From positions 124,001 to 188,000 of the forward strand of contig CAWENX010000007.1 in assembly GCA_963810555.1 (NCBI GenBank): a DNA stretch of 64,000 nt, written 5' to 3'. The stretch comes from G963677325 sp963810555. GTDB taxonomy: Bacteria > Bacteroidota > Bacteroidia > Bacteroidales > Prolixibacteraceae. The notes beneath the pieces are model-generated. The model had not been told where the DNA came from. It ran no database searches and was given only the letters and a program-made list of their open reading frames with translations. Within the stretch, counting starts at the first letter, position 1, and each line of letters opens with the position of its first letter. Positions 45,326 through 54,558 of this stretch are shown in pieces. A program made the position numbers and the translations under genes.

Positions 45326-45962
45326 TAAGTTCTGTCAACCATAAATGTCTGAACTGAATTTTGCCCCCTTCAGCCTGCAAAGCAATGCCCCCCTGCGTAA
45401 GAGTGCATTTGGTTCCTACATTCTGAACAACGCCATTTACCTTAAATATAAATGTGTTTCCCTTGCATGTAATTTCAGCCACATTCCATTCACCTGGTTT
45501 CTTTTCACTTGAAGGTTTATCCTTTCGGATCAGCGGTTTAACCTTTTCAGAAGAAGTATAAACAGTATCCCGTACAGTAACCTTTTCTCCAACACCATGA
45601 AGCACAATATCGCCTGCATCGCCGGCTTTGAGTTGACACTGGTAATGGGCAGGAAGTATCATATCCGGTCCGTTAACATGAACCATAATGCCGCTGTTGG
45701 TCGGTTTTTCAGGCCAGCGCCACTCAACATGAAGCTGATAATTGGAAAATGTCTTTTTTGTTCTCAGATAACCGTTAGGAACACCTATTGTCTCTATCAC
45801 ACCATCCTTAACGTAAAAATATGAAGCAGGATTAATCTTAGGATTTGAACAATAGATAGTCCATCCATCAAGGTTTTTACCGTTAAACAACGATACTTTT
45901 TTCTGTGTAAAACCCGGTGTTGCTGTCAAAAGAAATAGTAAAACAAATATGTAATTCTTCAT
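45321..45962 (-). CDS. Secreted DUF1080 (3-keto-disaccharide hydrolase-like) protein
   Basis: About 213 residues. Start 45962 gives the signal peptide NYIFVLLFLLTATPGFTQ; upstream in-frame sequence does not look like a leader. The DUF1080 jelly-roll begins VSLFNGKNLDGWTIYC and includes FSNYQLHVEWRWPEKPTNSGIMVHV and GEWNVAEITCKGNTFIFKVNGV. Family members bind or hydrolyse sugars, some as 3-keto-glycoside hydrolases that work with Gfo/Idh/MocA oxidoreductases, of which two are present in this window. Single gene. Confidence 0.9.
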   Translation of the reverse strand: MKNYIFVLLFLLTATPGFTQKKVSLFNGKNLDGWTIYCSNPKINPASYFYVKDGVIETIGVPNGYLRTKKTFSNYQLHVEWRWPEKPTNSGIMVHVNGPDMILPAHYQCQLKAGDAGDIVLHGVGEKVTVRDTVYTSSEKVKPLIRKDKPSSEKKPGEWNVAEITCKGNTFIFKVNGVVQNVGTKCTLTQGGIALQAEGGKIQFRHLWLTELK

Positions 45963-46122
45963 AAAAATAAGTTTTAATACGGGCAAAGGTAAAAATATTT
46001 TCAAATAAAATTTTAAAAATGGCTTCCCCCGATAGAAATTAAAAGATTCACAACTCACTGTATTTCTGTGCAATTCCTGAATAATTAAGACGGAGTTAAT
46101 CGAAATAAATTTACTATGGTAT

Positions 46123-46130
46123 TATTTTTG
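46123..46130 (+). promoter_or_regulatory. -7 box of the DUF1573 gene
   Basis: TATTTTTG fits the -7 consensus about 100 bases upstream of the likely start; no clear -33. Confidence 0.4.
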
Positions 46131-46236
46131 TTAAAAAACTTATAGATATCATTGTAATATTTTATAATTTATTAAATAATAATCGAATAAAAAATTCTGA
46201 TATTTGCATCCAGTTATTAATCAATGTATGAAGACC

Positions 46237-46656
46237 ATGAAAAAGTTTATTGTTCTCTTAGTCATTTCATTGTTTGCCATATTGCAAGCCAATGCCCAAA
46301 CTCAAACTGCCGCTGCTACTTTACCTGCAAAAGTAACTGACAATCCCAATGCACCTGTTGCCAAATGGGATTCAATGGTAAAAGATCTTGGCGAAATTCC
46401 GCAGGGTATCCCTAAAACGGCTGAATTCACGCTGACCAACGAAGGAAAGGAACCTCTAATAATCAAATCAGCAAAAGCCTCATGCGGATGCACCAACCTG
46501 AAGTATTCCTCAGAACCTATTTTGCCCGGAAAATCTTCTACTGTTTCTGCAACATATAATGCGGCTGCTCCCGGAGCTTTTGCAAAAAGCGTTACGGTAA
46601 TTACAAATGCTGATCAAAATGCCGTAGTTCTTCAATTCAAAGGAACGGTTAAATAA
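46237..46656 (+). CDS. Secreted DUF1573-domain protein
   Basis: About 139 residues. A signal peptide (KKFIVLLVISLFAILQANAQ) is followed by a single immunoglobulin-like DUF1573 domain. Its hallmark is KDLGEIPQGIPKTAEFTLTNEG, then the ASCGCTNLKYSSEPILPGKSSTVSATYN segment with the conserved CGC. Such proteins are ubiquitous in Bacteroidota and of unknown function; an envelope role is likely. Start 46237 or the ATG three codons upstream (46228) are both possible. Confidence 0.9.
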   Translation: MKKFIVLLVISLFAILQANAQTQTAAATLPAKVTDNPNAPVAKWDSMVKDLGEIPQGIPKTAEFTLTNEGKEPLIIKSAKASCGCTNLKYSSEPILPGKSSTVSATYNAAAPGAFAKSVTVITNADQNAVVLQFKGTVK

Positions 46657-46907
46657 CGGGCAAAATTAAATCCGCATATAAATCTTATAAGGGATTCTGA
46701 CATTCAACTTTTTGTCGGCGGCCTTTTCTTTTTTAAGACATTACATAAGAATCTTTAATCAGGTTGATAGTAATGTTTATATAAGTTTTGTGTAATGTTT
46801 TATTAAACAAACATTATACAAACCGATATTATATTTTAAAAGTGCTTTGTTCTACTCAAAGCCTGGATAATAAGATTGTGAAAATCATTATTAAATCATT
46901 AAAGTTG

Positions 46908-46930
46908 AAGCCTGAAAAGGCTTTTTATCT
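46908..46930 (+). terminator. Orphan GAAA-loop terminator upstream of gpmI
   Basis: AAGCCT, loop GAAA, AGGCTT, then a T-rich tract. It lies 250 bases after DUF1573 and about 90 before gpmI, so it may end a long 3' UTR or a small RNA transcribed from 46.7-46.9 kb. The rest of 46657-47021 shows nothing else. Confidence 0.55.
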
Positions 46931-47021
46931 TTTTACTTATCTGAATCCTTTAATTTTGCGCCGTCCGCCAGCAGGTGGATCCCTTGAAATTTCAATTTTT
47001 AACTCGTAATTCATTAGTAAT

Positions 47022-48554
47022 ATGGCCGATGTTCAAAAAACAATTCTGATCATTCTCGACGGATGGGGAATAGGCGATAATTCCGATTCGGATGTTATTT
47101 ATTCCACTCCTACTCCATTCATGGATTCGCTTTATAATAACTTTCCTCACAGCAAGTTACTGACTTGCGGGGAAAATGTCGGATTGCCGGACGGACAGAT
47201 GGGTAACTCAGAAGTTGGTCATTTGAATATTGGAGCAGGGCGCGTATTATATCAGGATCTGGTAAAAATCAATAAAGCAATCCGTGAAAAAACACTCTGG
47301 AAGCACCCTCAGATAATGAAAGCTTGCAATTATGCCAGAGAAAACAATAAACAGATTCATCTGATCGGATTAATCGGTCCCGGAGGAGTACACGCTCTCA
47401 GTTCTCATATGATTGCTTTGGCACAGATCGCAACCGATATGGGACTGAAAGATATTTTTGTTCACGGATTGACTGACGGACGTGATACAGATCCCCGTTC
47501 AGCATACCGTTTCATTGAAGAGGATATGAAAGGTCTGGAAAAAACAAATGCAAGATTTGCAACCCTGATCGGACGCTATTGGGGAATGGACCGTGATACA
47601 AACTGGGACAGGATAAAACTGGCATATGATTTGCTCACCCAGGGCAGAGGGCAAAAAATATAAGGATATTCTTAAGGCAGTGAGCGATTCGTATGATGAG
47701 GGTATTACCGACGAGTTTATCCGTCCAGTTGTGATAACAGATGAAAATGATCAGCCGTTAACAACCATCAGGGAAGGTGATGTGGTAATCTGTTTCAATT
47801 ACCGTACTGACCGCCTTCGTGAACTTACCATTGTTTTTACACAGGAAGAGCACCCGGAACAAGGAATGAAAACAATGCCCCTGGAGTGGTATACCATGAC
47901 CAATTATAAGGAAAGCTTTAAAGGGATAAATGTCATCTTTAATAAAGAAAATGTGCTCAATACCATGGGTGAGATTGTTTCAAAGGCCGGATTAAAACAG
48001 ATCCGCATTGCTGAAACAGAAAAATATGCCCATGTAACATTTTTCTTTTCAGGCGGCCGGGAAAATGTATTTGAAGGTGAGCGACGGATACTGATTCCTT
48101 CTCCTAAGGTTGCCACTTACGATCTTCAACCTGAGATGTCGGCTCCATTGGTGAAAGATGCGATTGTAAAAGAATTGAATGCCAAAAGTGCTGATTTTAT
48201 TTGCCTCAATTTTGCCAATGGGGATATGGTCGGGCATACAGGAGTATATTCTGCTATTCAGGCTGCAGTAAAGGCTGTGGACCAATGTGTGAAAGAAGTG
48301 GTGGAAGCGGCAAGGGAAAATGGATATGATGTAGTAATCATTGCTGATCATGGAAATGCGGACAATGCAATCAATGAAGATGGAACCCAAAATACTGCAC
48401 ACTCATTAAATCCTGTACCCTTTATTTGGGTAACTGACAGGAAAAATATAAAAGTAGTTGATGGAATCCTTCGGATGTTGCGCCGACCTTATTAACTATT
48501 ATGGGGCTTCCTGTCCCTCCTGAAATGGATGGAAAAGTACTGTTTGAGAGATAA
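47022..48554 (+). CDS. gpmI: 2,3-bisphosphoglycerate-independent phosphoglycerate mutase, frameshifted
   Basis: Mn-dependent glycolytic mutase, 510 residues joined, normal length. It opens KTILIILDGWGIGDNSDSD (metal Asp), has the phospho-Ser in QMGNSEVGHLNIGAGR, HGLTDGRDTDPRSA, the GRYWGMDRD loop, and IIADHGNADNA. Two indels break it: near 47652 (one G too many; corrected QGRGKKYKDILKAVSDSYDEG) and near 48480, after which DVAPTLLTIMGLPVPPEMDGKVLFER restores the expected C-terminus to TAA 48554. As an essential glycolytic gene, errors in the sequence are likelier than real loss. Confidence 0.95.
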
Positions 48555-48584
48555 TTGAAGATTATGAGTTATTAATTTGATAGA

Positions 48585-48637
48585 ACTCATCGTTCATCGT
48601 TCATTATTGAGTGAATATTGAATACTAATTGAATTGT
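48585..48637 (+). repeat. 7-base then 11-base array touching the DUF3109 start
   Basis: Three 7-base units of GTTCATC type (48585-48605) pass into three 11-base units of ATTGAATACTA type (48606-48638). The last unit ends on the A of the ATG start codon. Confidence 0.7.
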
Positions 48638-49200
48638 ATGCTGCAAATAGGAAAAACAATTGTAAGCCTTGATATACTGGAACAGGAATTTTGCTGTGAT
48701 CTGCATCATTGCAAAGGAGCATGTTGTGTCGAAGGAGACAGCGGGGCCCCTGTTACATTAGAAGAAACTAAACAGATTAAAGATTGCTACCCTCAATTCG
48801 AGGAATTTCTCCCGGAAAGAAACCGTCAGGAAATTAAAAGACAAGGATTTTCGGTTATTGATGCCGACGGTGATTTGGTTACACCCCTTGTAGCAAATAA
48901 GGAATGTGTTTATACCTATACCGATGAAGAAGGCAAAACGAAATGTGCAATAGAAAGAGCTTTCTTTGACAAGGGCATTACATTCAGGAAGCCTATTTCC
49001 TGTCATTTGTTTCCAATCAGGATCACTGAATATAAACGATATGATGCAATAAATTACGAGAAATTAGAGATTTGCAGAACCGGGCAGGCATTGCGGCACA
49101 GATAAATAAAGATCCCTCTGTGGAAGTATTTAAAGGATCCTTTAATAAAAAAATATGGTAAACACTGGTTTCAGGAACTCGAACTGCCGCAGAGGCTTAT
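48638..49200 (+). CDS. DUF3109-family cysteine-rich protein, frameshifted C-terminus
   Basis: A cytosolic protein with the family pattern EFCCDLHHCKGACCVEGDSGAP (about 16-37), NKECVYTYTDEEGKTKCAIERA, and ISCHLFPIRI; the many Cys suggest an iron-sulfur or zinc site. The first frame stops at 49105 after ICRTGQA. The expected tail (KIPLWKYLKDPLIKKYGKHWFQEL) is found in another frame from about 49112 to 49186, so the real end is near 49200. A purine-rich 7-base array takes over after 49223. Function unknown. Start ATG 48638 abuts an 11-base array. Confidence 0.82.
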
Positions 49201-49223
49201 GGTGAGGAGATCATCAGAGGGAA

Positions 49224-49420
49224 GGGAGCAGAGACCGAAAAACGGAGTACGGAGCTAAAAGCTGGAGGCATAGGGCTAAGGGAACGGAGAAGGGAGACAG
49301 TAGAAAGAAAATGAAAAAAATAAGATGAGAAGACGAAAAATTCTCACAATCTCACCTTCACGCTCTCTGCATAATTGTTCTTCCGGTCTCCGTTTCCATT
49401 TGCTTCTGCCCTGAGTTCAC
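49224..49420. repeat. Long 7-base array pair between convergent genes
   Basis: Eleven units of GGGAGCA/GAGCTAA type fill 49224-49300. From 49379 to 49420 the complementary pyrimidine-rich units (GTCTCCG, TTGCTTC, TGCCCTG) run up to the TAG stop of the xylF-like gene. It is not protein-coding despite an open frame, as its composition is set by the repeat. Confidence 0.7.
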
Positions 49421-50423
49421 TAATGTTTTTTGAATATATCATTTTCCAGCTGAAAACCTTCTGCAACGACAGTCATTTCAATATTGTTAATATCCACAGG
49501 AACTGCGTCAACGAGGTAAGAGGGTACCAGACGGTAGCCATTATCGACTAAAACGTTACCGCTCTCAATGCGCTCATTCTTATAAATATGCATGGACAAT
49601 TCGGCTGCTGTTGTTGCCATGGTTTTGATCTTTTTAAAGACAGTCATAGTTTGATTTCCAGCAACAATTTCCCTTATATTCGGCAAATCTGCATCCTGTC
49701 CCGCCACTGCAACATCACCCGCTAACCCTCTTTCCTGCAATGCCCTGATAGCTCCCAGCGCCATAGCATCATTGCCGCAAAGCATTGCTTTAATGTTGTT
49801 TGCCGTTATATCCAGAGATTTTATTGCCAACCTGTATCCTTCGTCAGTTGACCACGATTTCCCAAATCCCATAAAGGCAATTTTTATTTTACCCTTGATC
49901 GACAAATGGTGTAAGGACATTCATCTGTCCGATATAAATCATCCGACTGTTATTATCAAAGGGTGCTCCCCCGATGAGAGCGTAATTTCCTTCAGGTTCA
50001 GCTTTAGTAATATACCCTGCCTGTAGTTCGCCAATTTTCAGATTATCGGCAGAAACGTAATAATCGAGATGCACAGCCATTGATTATACGGTCATAAGCA
50101 ATAACCTTCACTTCATTATTGTGGGCCAGCTCAACAATCTTTCCGGCGCCATAGAGATCGACCGGGACAACTACCAATACAGATGCTCCTTCATCGATAA
50201 GTTCCTTTGCCTGACTGATCTGCACATTCTGATCATTTCCGGCCATTCTTACCAAAGCTGTCCCTTTAAGTCGTTTTACTGCATCGACAAAGTATTTTTC
50301 ATCCTTCGCCCATCGAGGGCTGTCATAACTATGCAGCAGGAAACCAATTTTAGGCTGTCTGAACTGACAACCGCTTAAAATTATTCCCATGAAAAAAATA
50401 AAAATGCAAATTCGTATTTTCAT
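49420..50423 (-). CDS. XylF-like periplasmic sugar-binding lipoprotein, frameshifted
   Basis: About 334 residues joined. The lipobox is GIILSGCQ. The periplasmic-binding-protein fold matches D-xylose-binding proteins through its length: KIGFLLHSYDSPRW, DQNVQISQAKELIDEGASVLVVVP, then KVIAYDRIING, the hinge GNYALIGGAPFDNN, and GDVAVAGQDADLPNIREIVAGNQTMTVFK. Frame breaks lie near 50075 and 49908. No permease or ATPase gene is beside it, so it may serve as a sensor protein or work with a distant transporter. Confidence 0.85.
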
Positions 50424-50943
50424 GATTAGAGGTGTAAATTAATTAGTTAAGATATTCATCCAAATCCAGGATAAATCAAAATAATAAACAATTACAGCTT
50501 TTAAGCTCAGATAGAATACTTCCTAACTAAATTAATAAATTATTATTTAATTTCATAGGTAAATACAAAAAATAATTGTCTTTTTCTTAAAAAAATAAAC
50601 CGGTAACAAAAAATTGGCTACATCTCTAATAATAGAGAATCAGATTCGTCTCCACGAATTGTATTTCTGTGATTTATCATTTTTTAATAAAAGCTGAATT
50701 TTAAACAATTACTTTGAAAATAGTCAATTCAGGTAATTAAAAATCAATTTAAAATATGATGAACAATTAATCCTTTTACAGTATGATTAGTCAAAATAAG
50801 AGATAGCTATAAGGATTTATTAATATTTTCAAAAATATTTTACTTTTGATGTCATCATAACAGAATTTAGTCTTCAAAAGGATATATAATTAAACTCATT
50901 TAAATTGAACTTCATACAAATTATAACTTTTAAAGCAGAACGA
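50424..50943. other. 520-base divergent gap
   Basis: Very AT-rich with no gene. A -7 box TACTTTTG at 50841-50848 lies about 96 bases upstream of the next gene. No tandem array or hairpin of note. Confidence 0.4.
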
Positions 50944-52494
50944 ATGAAAAGAAGCAGATTAACAGATTATCTTTATTTAGTTGTCCTGGTCATTTTGATT
51001 CCAATGATTTCAAATGCCCAGGGAAGGCGTATGCCTGCAAATAGTCCTGAAGAGGCATTTCAAAGAGCCATTAACAATCCGGCTTTTAAAACAAGTGCAA
51101 AAGGGGAAGGATTTTGCTGGCAGGCCAGAGGTGCGTTTGATCAGTTCACAAGAGGCTATGAATCAACGAAAGATAAGGCGTGGATAGACGCCGGATTAAA
51201 ATATTGTGATTTTATCATCGGCAAAATGGATGTTGCTCCGGATGGATATAAAGGCTGGATAGGCCCATTTCTTTCGCAAAAAAAATACTGGCAGGATGTT
51301 TTAGTCGGAGATGCCCTTTTATTTGAAGGGATTCTTGATGTCAGCATTATTATTAATGAAGACCCTGCTCTGAAAAAGGAATACGGAGAGAAAATCAAAC
51401 CTTATATTGAATCGGCTGAAAGGAATTTTGTTGAGAAATATGACAAGAGGGGAACATGGAAAGCCGACGGGCCTTACGGAGGTTACGTAAATGATGACAA
51501 ATTTCTTGTGGAAGGCAACATGAAGGATTGGATCGTTGATCCCAGAGCTGCTGAAGCAAACCAAAGTCATCCTTTTAATAAGCAGATGGATGCAGGACTT
51601 GTATGTTTAAAATTATATCGTTTGACGGGAAAGAAGATTTATTGGGATAGAGCCCAAAGCATTTTCTTCACGGCTAAAAGTCATTTCCAGTATTTTAATG
51701 ATCACTATTGCTGGAATTATTTCGAACCGCTTTATCCGGGCGACGTTGATCTGAGAAGAATGGATACACGTCATGGAATATGGGTACACATGTGGCGTTC
51801 AGGATACCAGGCCAGTGAGGTTGGCAAAATTGTTGAGGCTTATAATTACGGATGCGTTTTTGATGAAACCGACATCAAACGGATTATCAATACCAATTTA
51901 AAAGTGATGTGGAACGGGGACAAAGTTCATCCAAAATACTTCAACTCCAATGGTTTGGGAGCCGATGGTGATACAACAGGAATAGCCGCTTTCCAAAAGG
52001 CTTACGGTCACTCAAATGTGGTGAAGAATGGCGGAGAATTATGGACTGCTTTGGTAGATTTTGATCCGACCATCCGTGAGCTTGCTGCCGCAAGATATGG
52101 AGGAGATAAGACTTCACCAAGATATCTCAGTATGATGTCAAAACCGATCAGTTTTGAAAGGAAATATGTAAAAGGTAAAGTAAAAGTGCCGGAGATTAAA
52201 TTCACCGAGTGTGCCGACCTTTGCGCTGCTGTGGTTCTGCCTCATGCAGTACCTAAAGACGGTAAATCCATTATCCTTTGCAAATCATGGAAGGGAGGTG
52301 ATCTAAAAATTGATCTTTACACCACAAAGAATAAATTAGTGACCAACATCTATACAGGTAAAATAAAGGATGGAACTTTTATCCAACAATGGGATGGAAA
52401 AGATCCTTCCGGCAAATCCAGTTTAAAAGGCGATTACAAGATCAGATGGACGATTAATGGAGGATACAGAGAGTTTCCTGTGGTAGTAAATTAA
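50944..52494 (+). CDS. Secreted glycosidase-like alpha/alpha-barrel protein with FlgD-like C-terminal domain
   Basis: About 516 residues. Start 50944 (MKRSRLTDYLYLVVLVILIPMISNAQ) gives a signal peptide. The main body (about 30-400) looks like an (alpha/alpha)6 barrel as in uronate- or mannan-acting hydrolases, with aromatic-rich motifs such as KGEGFCWQARGAFDQFTRGY, YCWNYFEPLYPGDVDLRR and RHGIWVHMWRSGY. The last 60 residues (TNIYTGKIKDGTFIQQWDGKDPSGK) match the FlgD Ig-like domain. I cannot assign a glycoside hydrolase family. Single gene with its own terminator. Confidence 0.7.
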   Translation: MKRSRLTDYLYLVVLVILIPMISNAQGRRMPANSPEEAFQRAINNPAFKTSAKGEGFCWQARGAFDQFTRGYESTKDKAWIDAGLKYCDFIIGKMDVAPDGYKGWIGPFLSQKKYWQDVLVGDALLFEGILDVSIIINEDPALKKEYGEKIKPYIESAERNFVEKYDKRGTWKADGPYGGYVNDDKFLVEGNMKDWIVDPRAAEANQSHPFNKQMDAGLVCLKLYRLTGKKIYWDRAQSIFFTAKSHFQYFNDHYCWNYFEPLYPGDVDLRRMDTRHGIWVHMWRSGYQASEVGKIVEAYNYGCVFDETDIKRIINTNLKVMWNGDKVHPKYFNSNGLGADGDTTGIAAFQKAYGHSNVVKNGGELWTALVDFDPTIRELAAARYGGDKTSPRYLSMMSKPISFERKYVKGKVKVPEIKFTECADLCAAVVLPHAVPKDGKSIILCKSWKGGDLKIDLYTTKNKLVTNIYTGKIKDGTFIQQWDGKDPSGKSSLKGDYKIRWTINGGYREFPVVVN

Positions 52495-52530
52495 TTAGTT
52501 GAAACTAACATCCCAACTTTATATATCGTC

Positions 52531-52556
52531 AACCTGTCCTGATACCAGGGCAGGTT
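52531..52556 (+). terminator. Intrinsic terminator of the barrel-protein gene
   Basis: AACCTGTCCT and AGGGCAGGTT form a stem (one G-T pair) with a 6-base loop followed by T5. Confidence 0.8.
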
Positions 52557-52607
52557 TTTCATTTTAGGATATTGAATGAAATATTGAAGGTCAATACTTT
52601 TACGAAA

Positions 52608-53417
52608 TCAGCTTTTCAAGCATTTCAAGGTTGACTGAGTTTTGTGAAATTCGCCAAACCATCTTATACATCGATTGGCGTCAAGAGGAAGGCCGACCAC
52701 GGGAATATTATATTTCTGACATTCTCTCATACCTGCCACAAGTTCAGGGATACAGGCAATGCCCAAAATACCAAGAGTCATACCGCTTTCGATTACTGAT
52801 TTTACTTCTTTTTCAAGATCGGCGCCCATCCAGATGTAAGCATCAATCCCGTTCTTTTCCAGCAAAGTAGTCACTGCATTTTGGTAACAGATCTTTGAAC
52901 AATGACGGCATTTGTAATCGAAGCCATTAGGAGCAGCTTTGCATTCCACACTAAAATCTTGCAGGCAATGCGGAAGAAGGGCAATCTTTTTTTGAGCTGA
53001 TCTGAATGAGGAAGCATACAGCCTGTTAGTCAACTCAATTTCAAGCATATAAAGATAATACTGAAGTCTCGTGGTTCTAAGCCCGCTGCTCCTGAATTTT
53101 ATCAACGGAAGAGATTTAAGCCAATCTTCCACATCAAGAGTATACTCATTTAAAACATGGCTTATCCTGTTCAAAATAAATGAAATAGGCGTATCGATCG
53201 TCTGCTGTGAGGCTAATTTGTTCAGAAATCGTTTCCTGCGACTGTATTTCTGAATTGCGTGAATTACAAATTTTATATCACCGTATTTTTCTGCAACTTC
53301 TGCACCCAGATCGCCAATGGTCTGATAATAAGCCGAAGTCTTATCCCCGGAACCAAAAAGAGTATAGGTTCTTCCTTTAACAGGCATGTATTTATCAGGA
53401 CTCAATTCCATACTCAA
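52608..53417 (-). CDS. DUF116-domain cysteine-rich protein
   Basis: A 269-residue cytosolic protein. The C-terminal DUF116 domain (about 140-265) has the Cys cluster LLPHCLQDFSVECKAA, KCRHCSKICYQNA and later GIACIPELVAGM. The spacing suggests one or more metal or iron-sulfur sites. The N-terminal half is helical and basic. DUF116 proteins occur near radical-SAM and lipoate-related genes in other phyla; no such partner lies here. Function unknown. The start at 53417 or the Met two codons in are both possible. Confidence 0.82.
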   Translation of the reverse strand: MSMELSPDKYMPVKGRTYTLFGSGDKTSAYYQTIGDLGAEVAEKYGDIKFVIHAIQKYSRRKRFLNKLASQQTIDTPISFILNRISHVLNEYTLDVEDWLKSLPLIKFRSSGLRTTRLQYYLYMLEIELTNRLYASSFRSAQKKIALLPHCLQDFSVECKAAPNGFDYKCRHCSKICYQNAVTTLLEKNGIDAYIWMGADLEKEVKSVIESGMTLGILGIACIPELVAGMRECQKYNIPVVGLPLDANRCIRWFGEFHKTQSTLKCLKS

Positions 53418-53669
53418 GCATTATCATTGCAGTTAAATATTAATAACCTGAAGAATTTCATCTGATTTAGGGTAATCAAAGGTAGGAAAAATAAAGAAAT
53501 CCGAACCCATAAATCATGTCGTGACGCAAAATCGTGCTTCTTTTCACAACCGTAATTCTATTTACAATCATATGTCCTTGCATTGGATTAAAAAATAAAA
53601 GTTAACAGCTGAATCTATTCTCCTTTCCTCCGTTTTTTCCTCATACAATCGCCCTACCAGATTCATACT

Positions 53670-53747
53670 TTATTCAGTACTTATTCGGTATTTATTCAGT
53701 ACTTGTTCGGTTAAAACTGAATAAATACTATATTTGTACTGAAATAA
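53670..53747 (+). promoter_or_regulatory. Four 11-base operator-like repeats and -7 box upstream of the DUF6266 gene
   Basis: Four contiguous 11-base units (53670-53713), consensus TTATTCAGTAC with the CAG/CGG third positions alternating, are followed by the inverted copy ACTGAATAAATAC (53716-53728) and a second inverted half-site at 53736-53747 (GTACTGAAATAA). TATATTTG (53729-53736) is a -7 match. One face of the helix would carry all four units, so an operator is plausible. Confidence 0.75.
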
Positions 53748-53771
53748 TACAAATTTAAATATGAACTTATC

Positions 53772-54389
53772 ATGGGTAAAATAATAGGAAGTAACATCGT
53801 AGGCGGAGTAGGAAACCTGGTTTTCTACAGTTATAACGGCAACAATTACGTTAGGACAGCGCCTGCAAAGAGGTCGAAAAAGTCATGGACCGAAAATCAG
53901 AAGCAGAACTGGAACCGGTTCAGCGCTTTAGTTGCTTTTTGGAGGCAGTTTCGATATGGGCCTGTTAAACAGATATTTCAGGTTGCAGAAGAGGGGAAAA
54001 AATGCAACTGTCTGTTTTATGAAATCAATGCTCCGGCTTTCGGGCCCGACGGAGCGCTGGTTGATAAAGAAAGGCTTCATTTTTCGGCAGGCAAGCTTCC
54101 ACTGCCTCACCGTTTTACGGCAAATCGCGTGCAGGACGAACCTGACAAAGTGGAGGTGACCTGGCAATATGACGACGGAAGCGGATTGGCGCGGTCTGAT
54201 GATGAGCTGATGATGATGGTCTCAAACGACGATAAGTTTACCGGGCCAATTAAAACCGGGGCATTAAGAAAACAGGAATCGGCTGTGATTCAGCTTCCTT
54301 CCGGGATTGGAACAATAAACGGCATCTATCTCTTTTTTGGATCGGAGAAAAGAAAACTTTATTCGCCGGATATGCATTTTGGGATTTAA
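53772..54389 (+). CDS. DUF6266-family protein
   Basis: A 205-residue protein with no signal or membrane segment. It begins MGKIIGSNIVGGVGNLVFYSYNGNNYVRTAPAKRSKKSW, the conserved start of this Bacteroidota family, in which small phage-head-like or structural proteins are suspected. Several predicted strands follow and it ends PDMHFGI. It lies at the start of an accessory stretch and has the most elaborate promoter of the window. Function unknown; the family name is my best reading. Confidence 0.72.
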   Translation: MGKIIGSNIVGGVGNLVFYSYNGNNYVRTAPAKRSKKSWTENQKQNWNRFSALVAFWRQFRYGPVKQIFQVAEEGKKCNCLFYEINAPAFGPDGALVDKERLHFSAGKLPLPHRFTANRVQDEPDKVEVTWQYDDGSGLARSDDELMMMVSNDDKFTGPIKTGALRKQESAVIQLPSGIGTINGIYLFFGSEKRKLYSPDMHFGI

Positions 54390-54487
54390 TACATTCTTTG
54401 TAAGGAAAAGAAAATAAAATATCAACTTGACACTTTGATATTTATATATTTTATATTTTAAACGGATCCTTAACGGGTAATGTACTT

Positions 54488-54495
54488 TATATTTG
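54488..54495 (+). promoter_or_regulatory. -7 box of the DUF2971 gene
   Basis: TATATTTG, 64 bases upstream of the possible start at 54559. Confidence 0.45.
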
Positions 54496-54558
54496 TGTAT
54501 ACAGGCATTAGTGCAATTGTAAAAAGAACCACCTTAAACATTTTGGATAATTATAAGA

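Noticed and set aside
49224..49314. C-terminal extension of the DUF3109 protein through the purine-rich stretch
   Set aside because: The open frame results from a 7-base purine repeat without stops, and the family normally ends near the WFQEL segment at about 49186.
53670..53713. CRISPR array
   Set aside because: The 11-base units are contiguous with no spacers and no cas genes are present; the same holds for all other arrays in the window.
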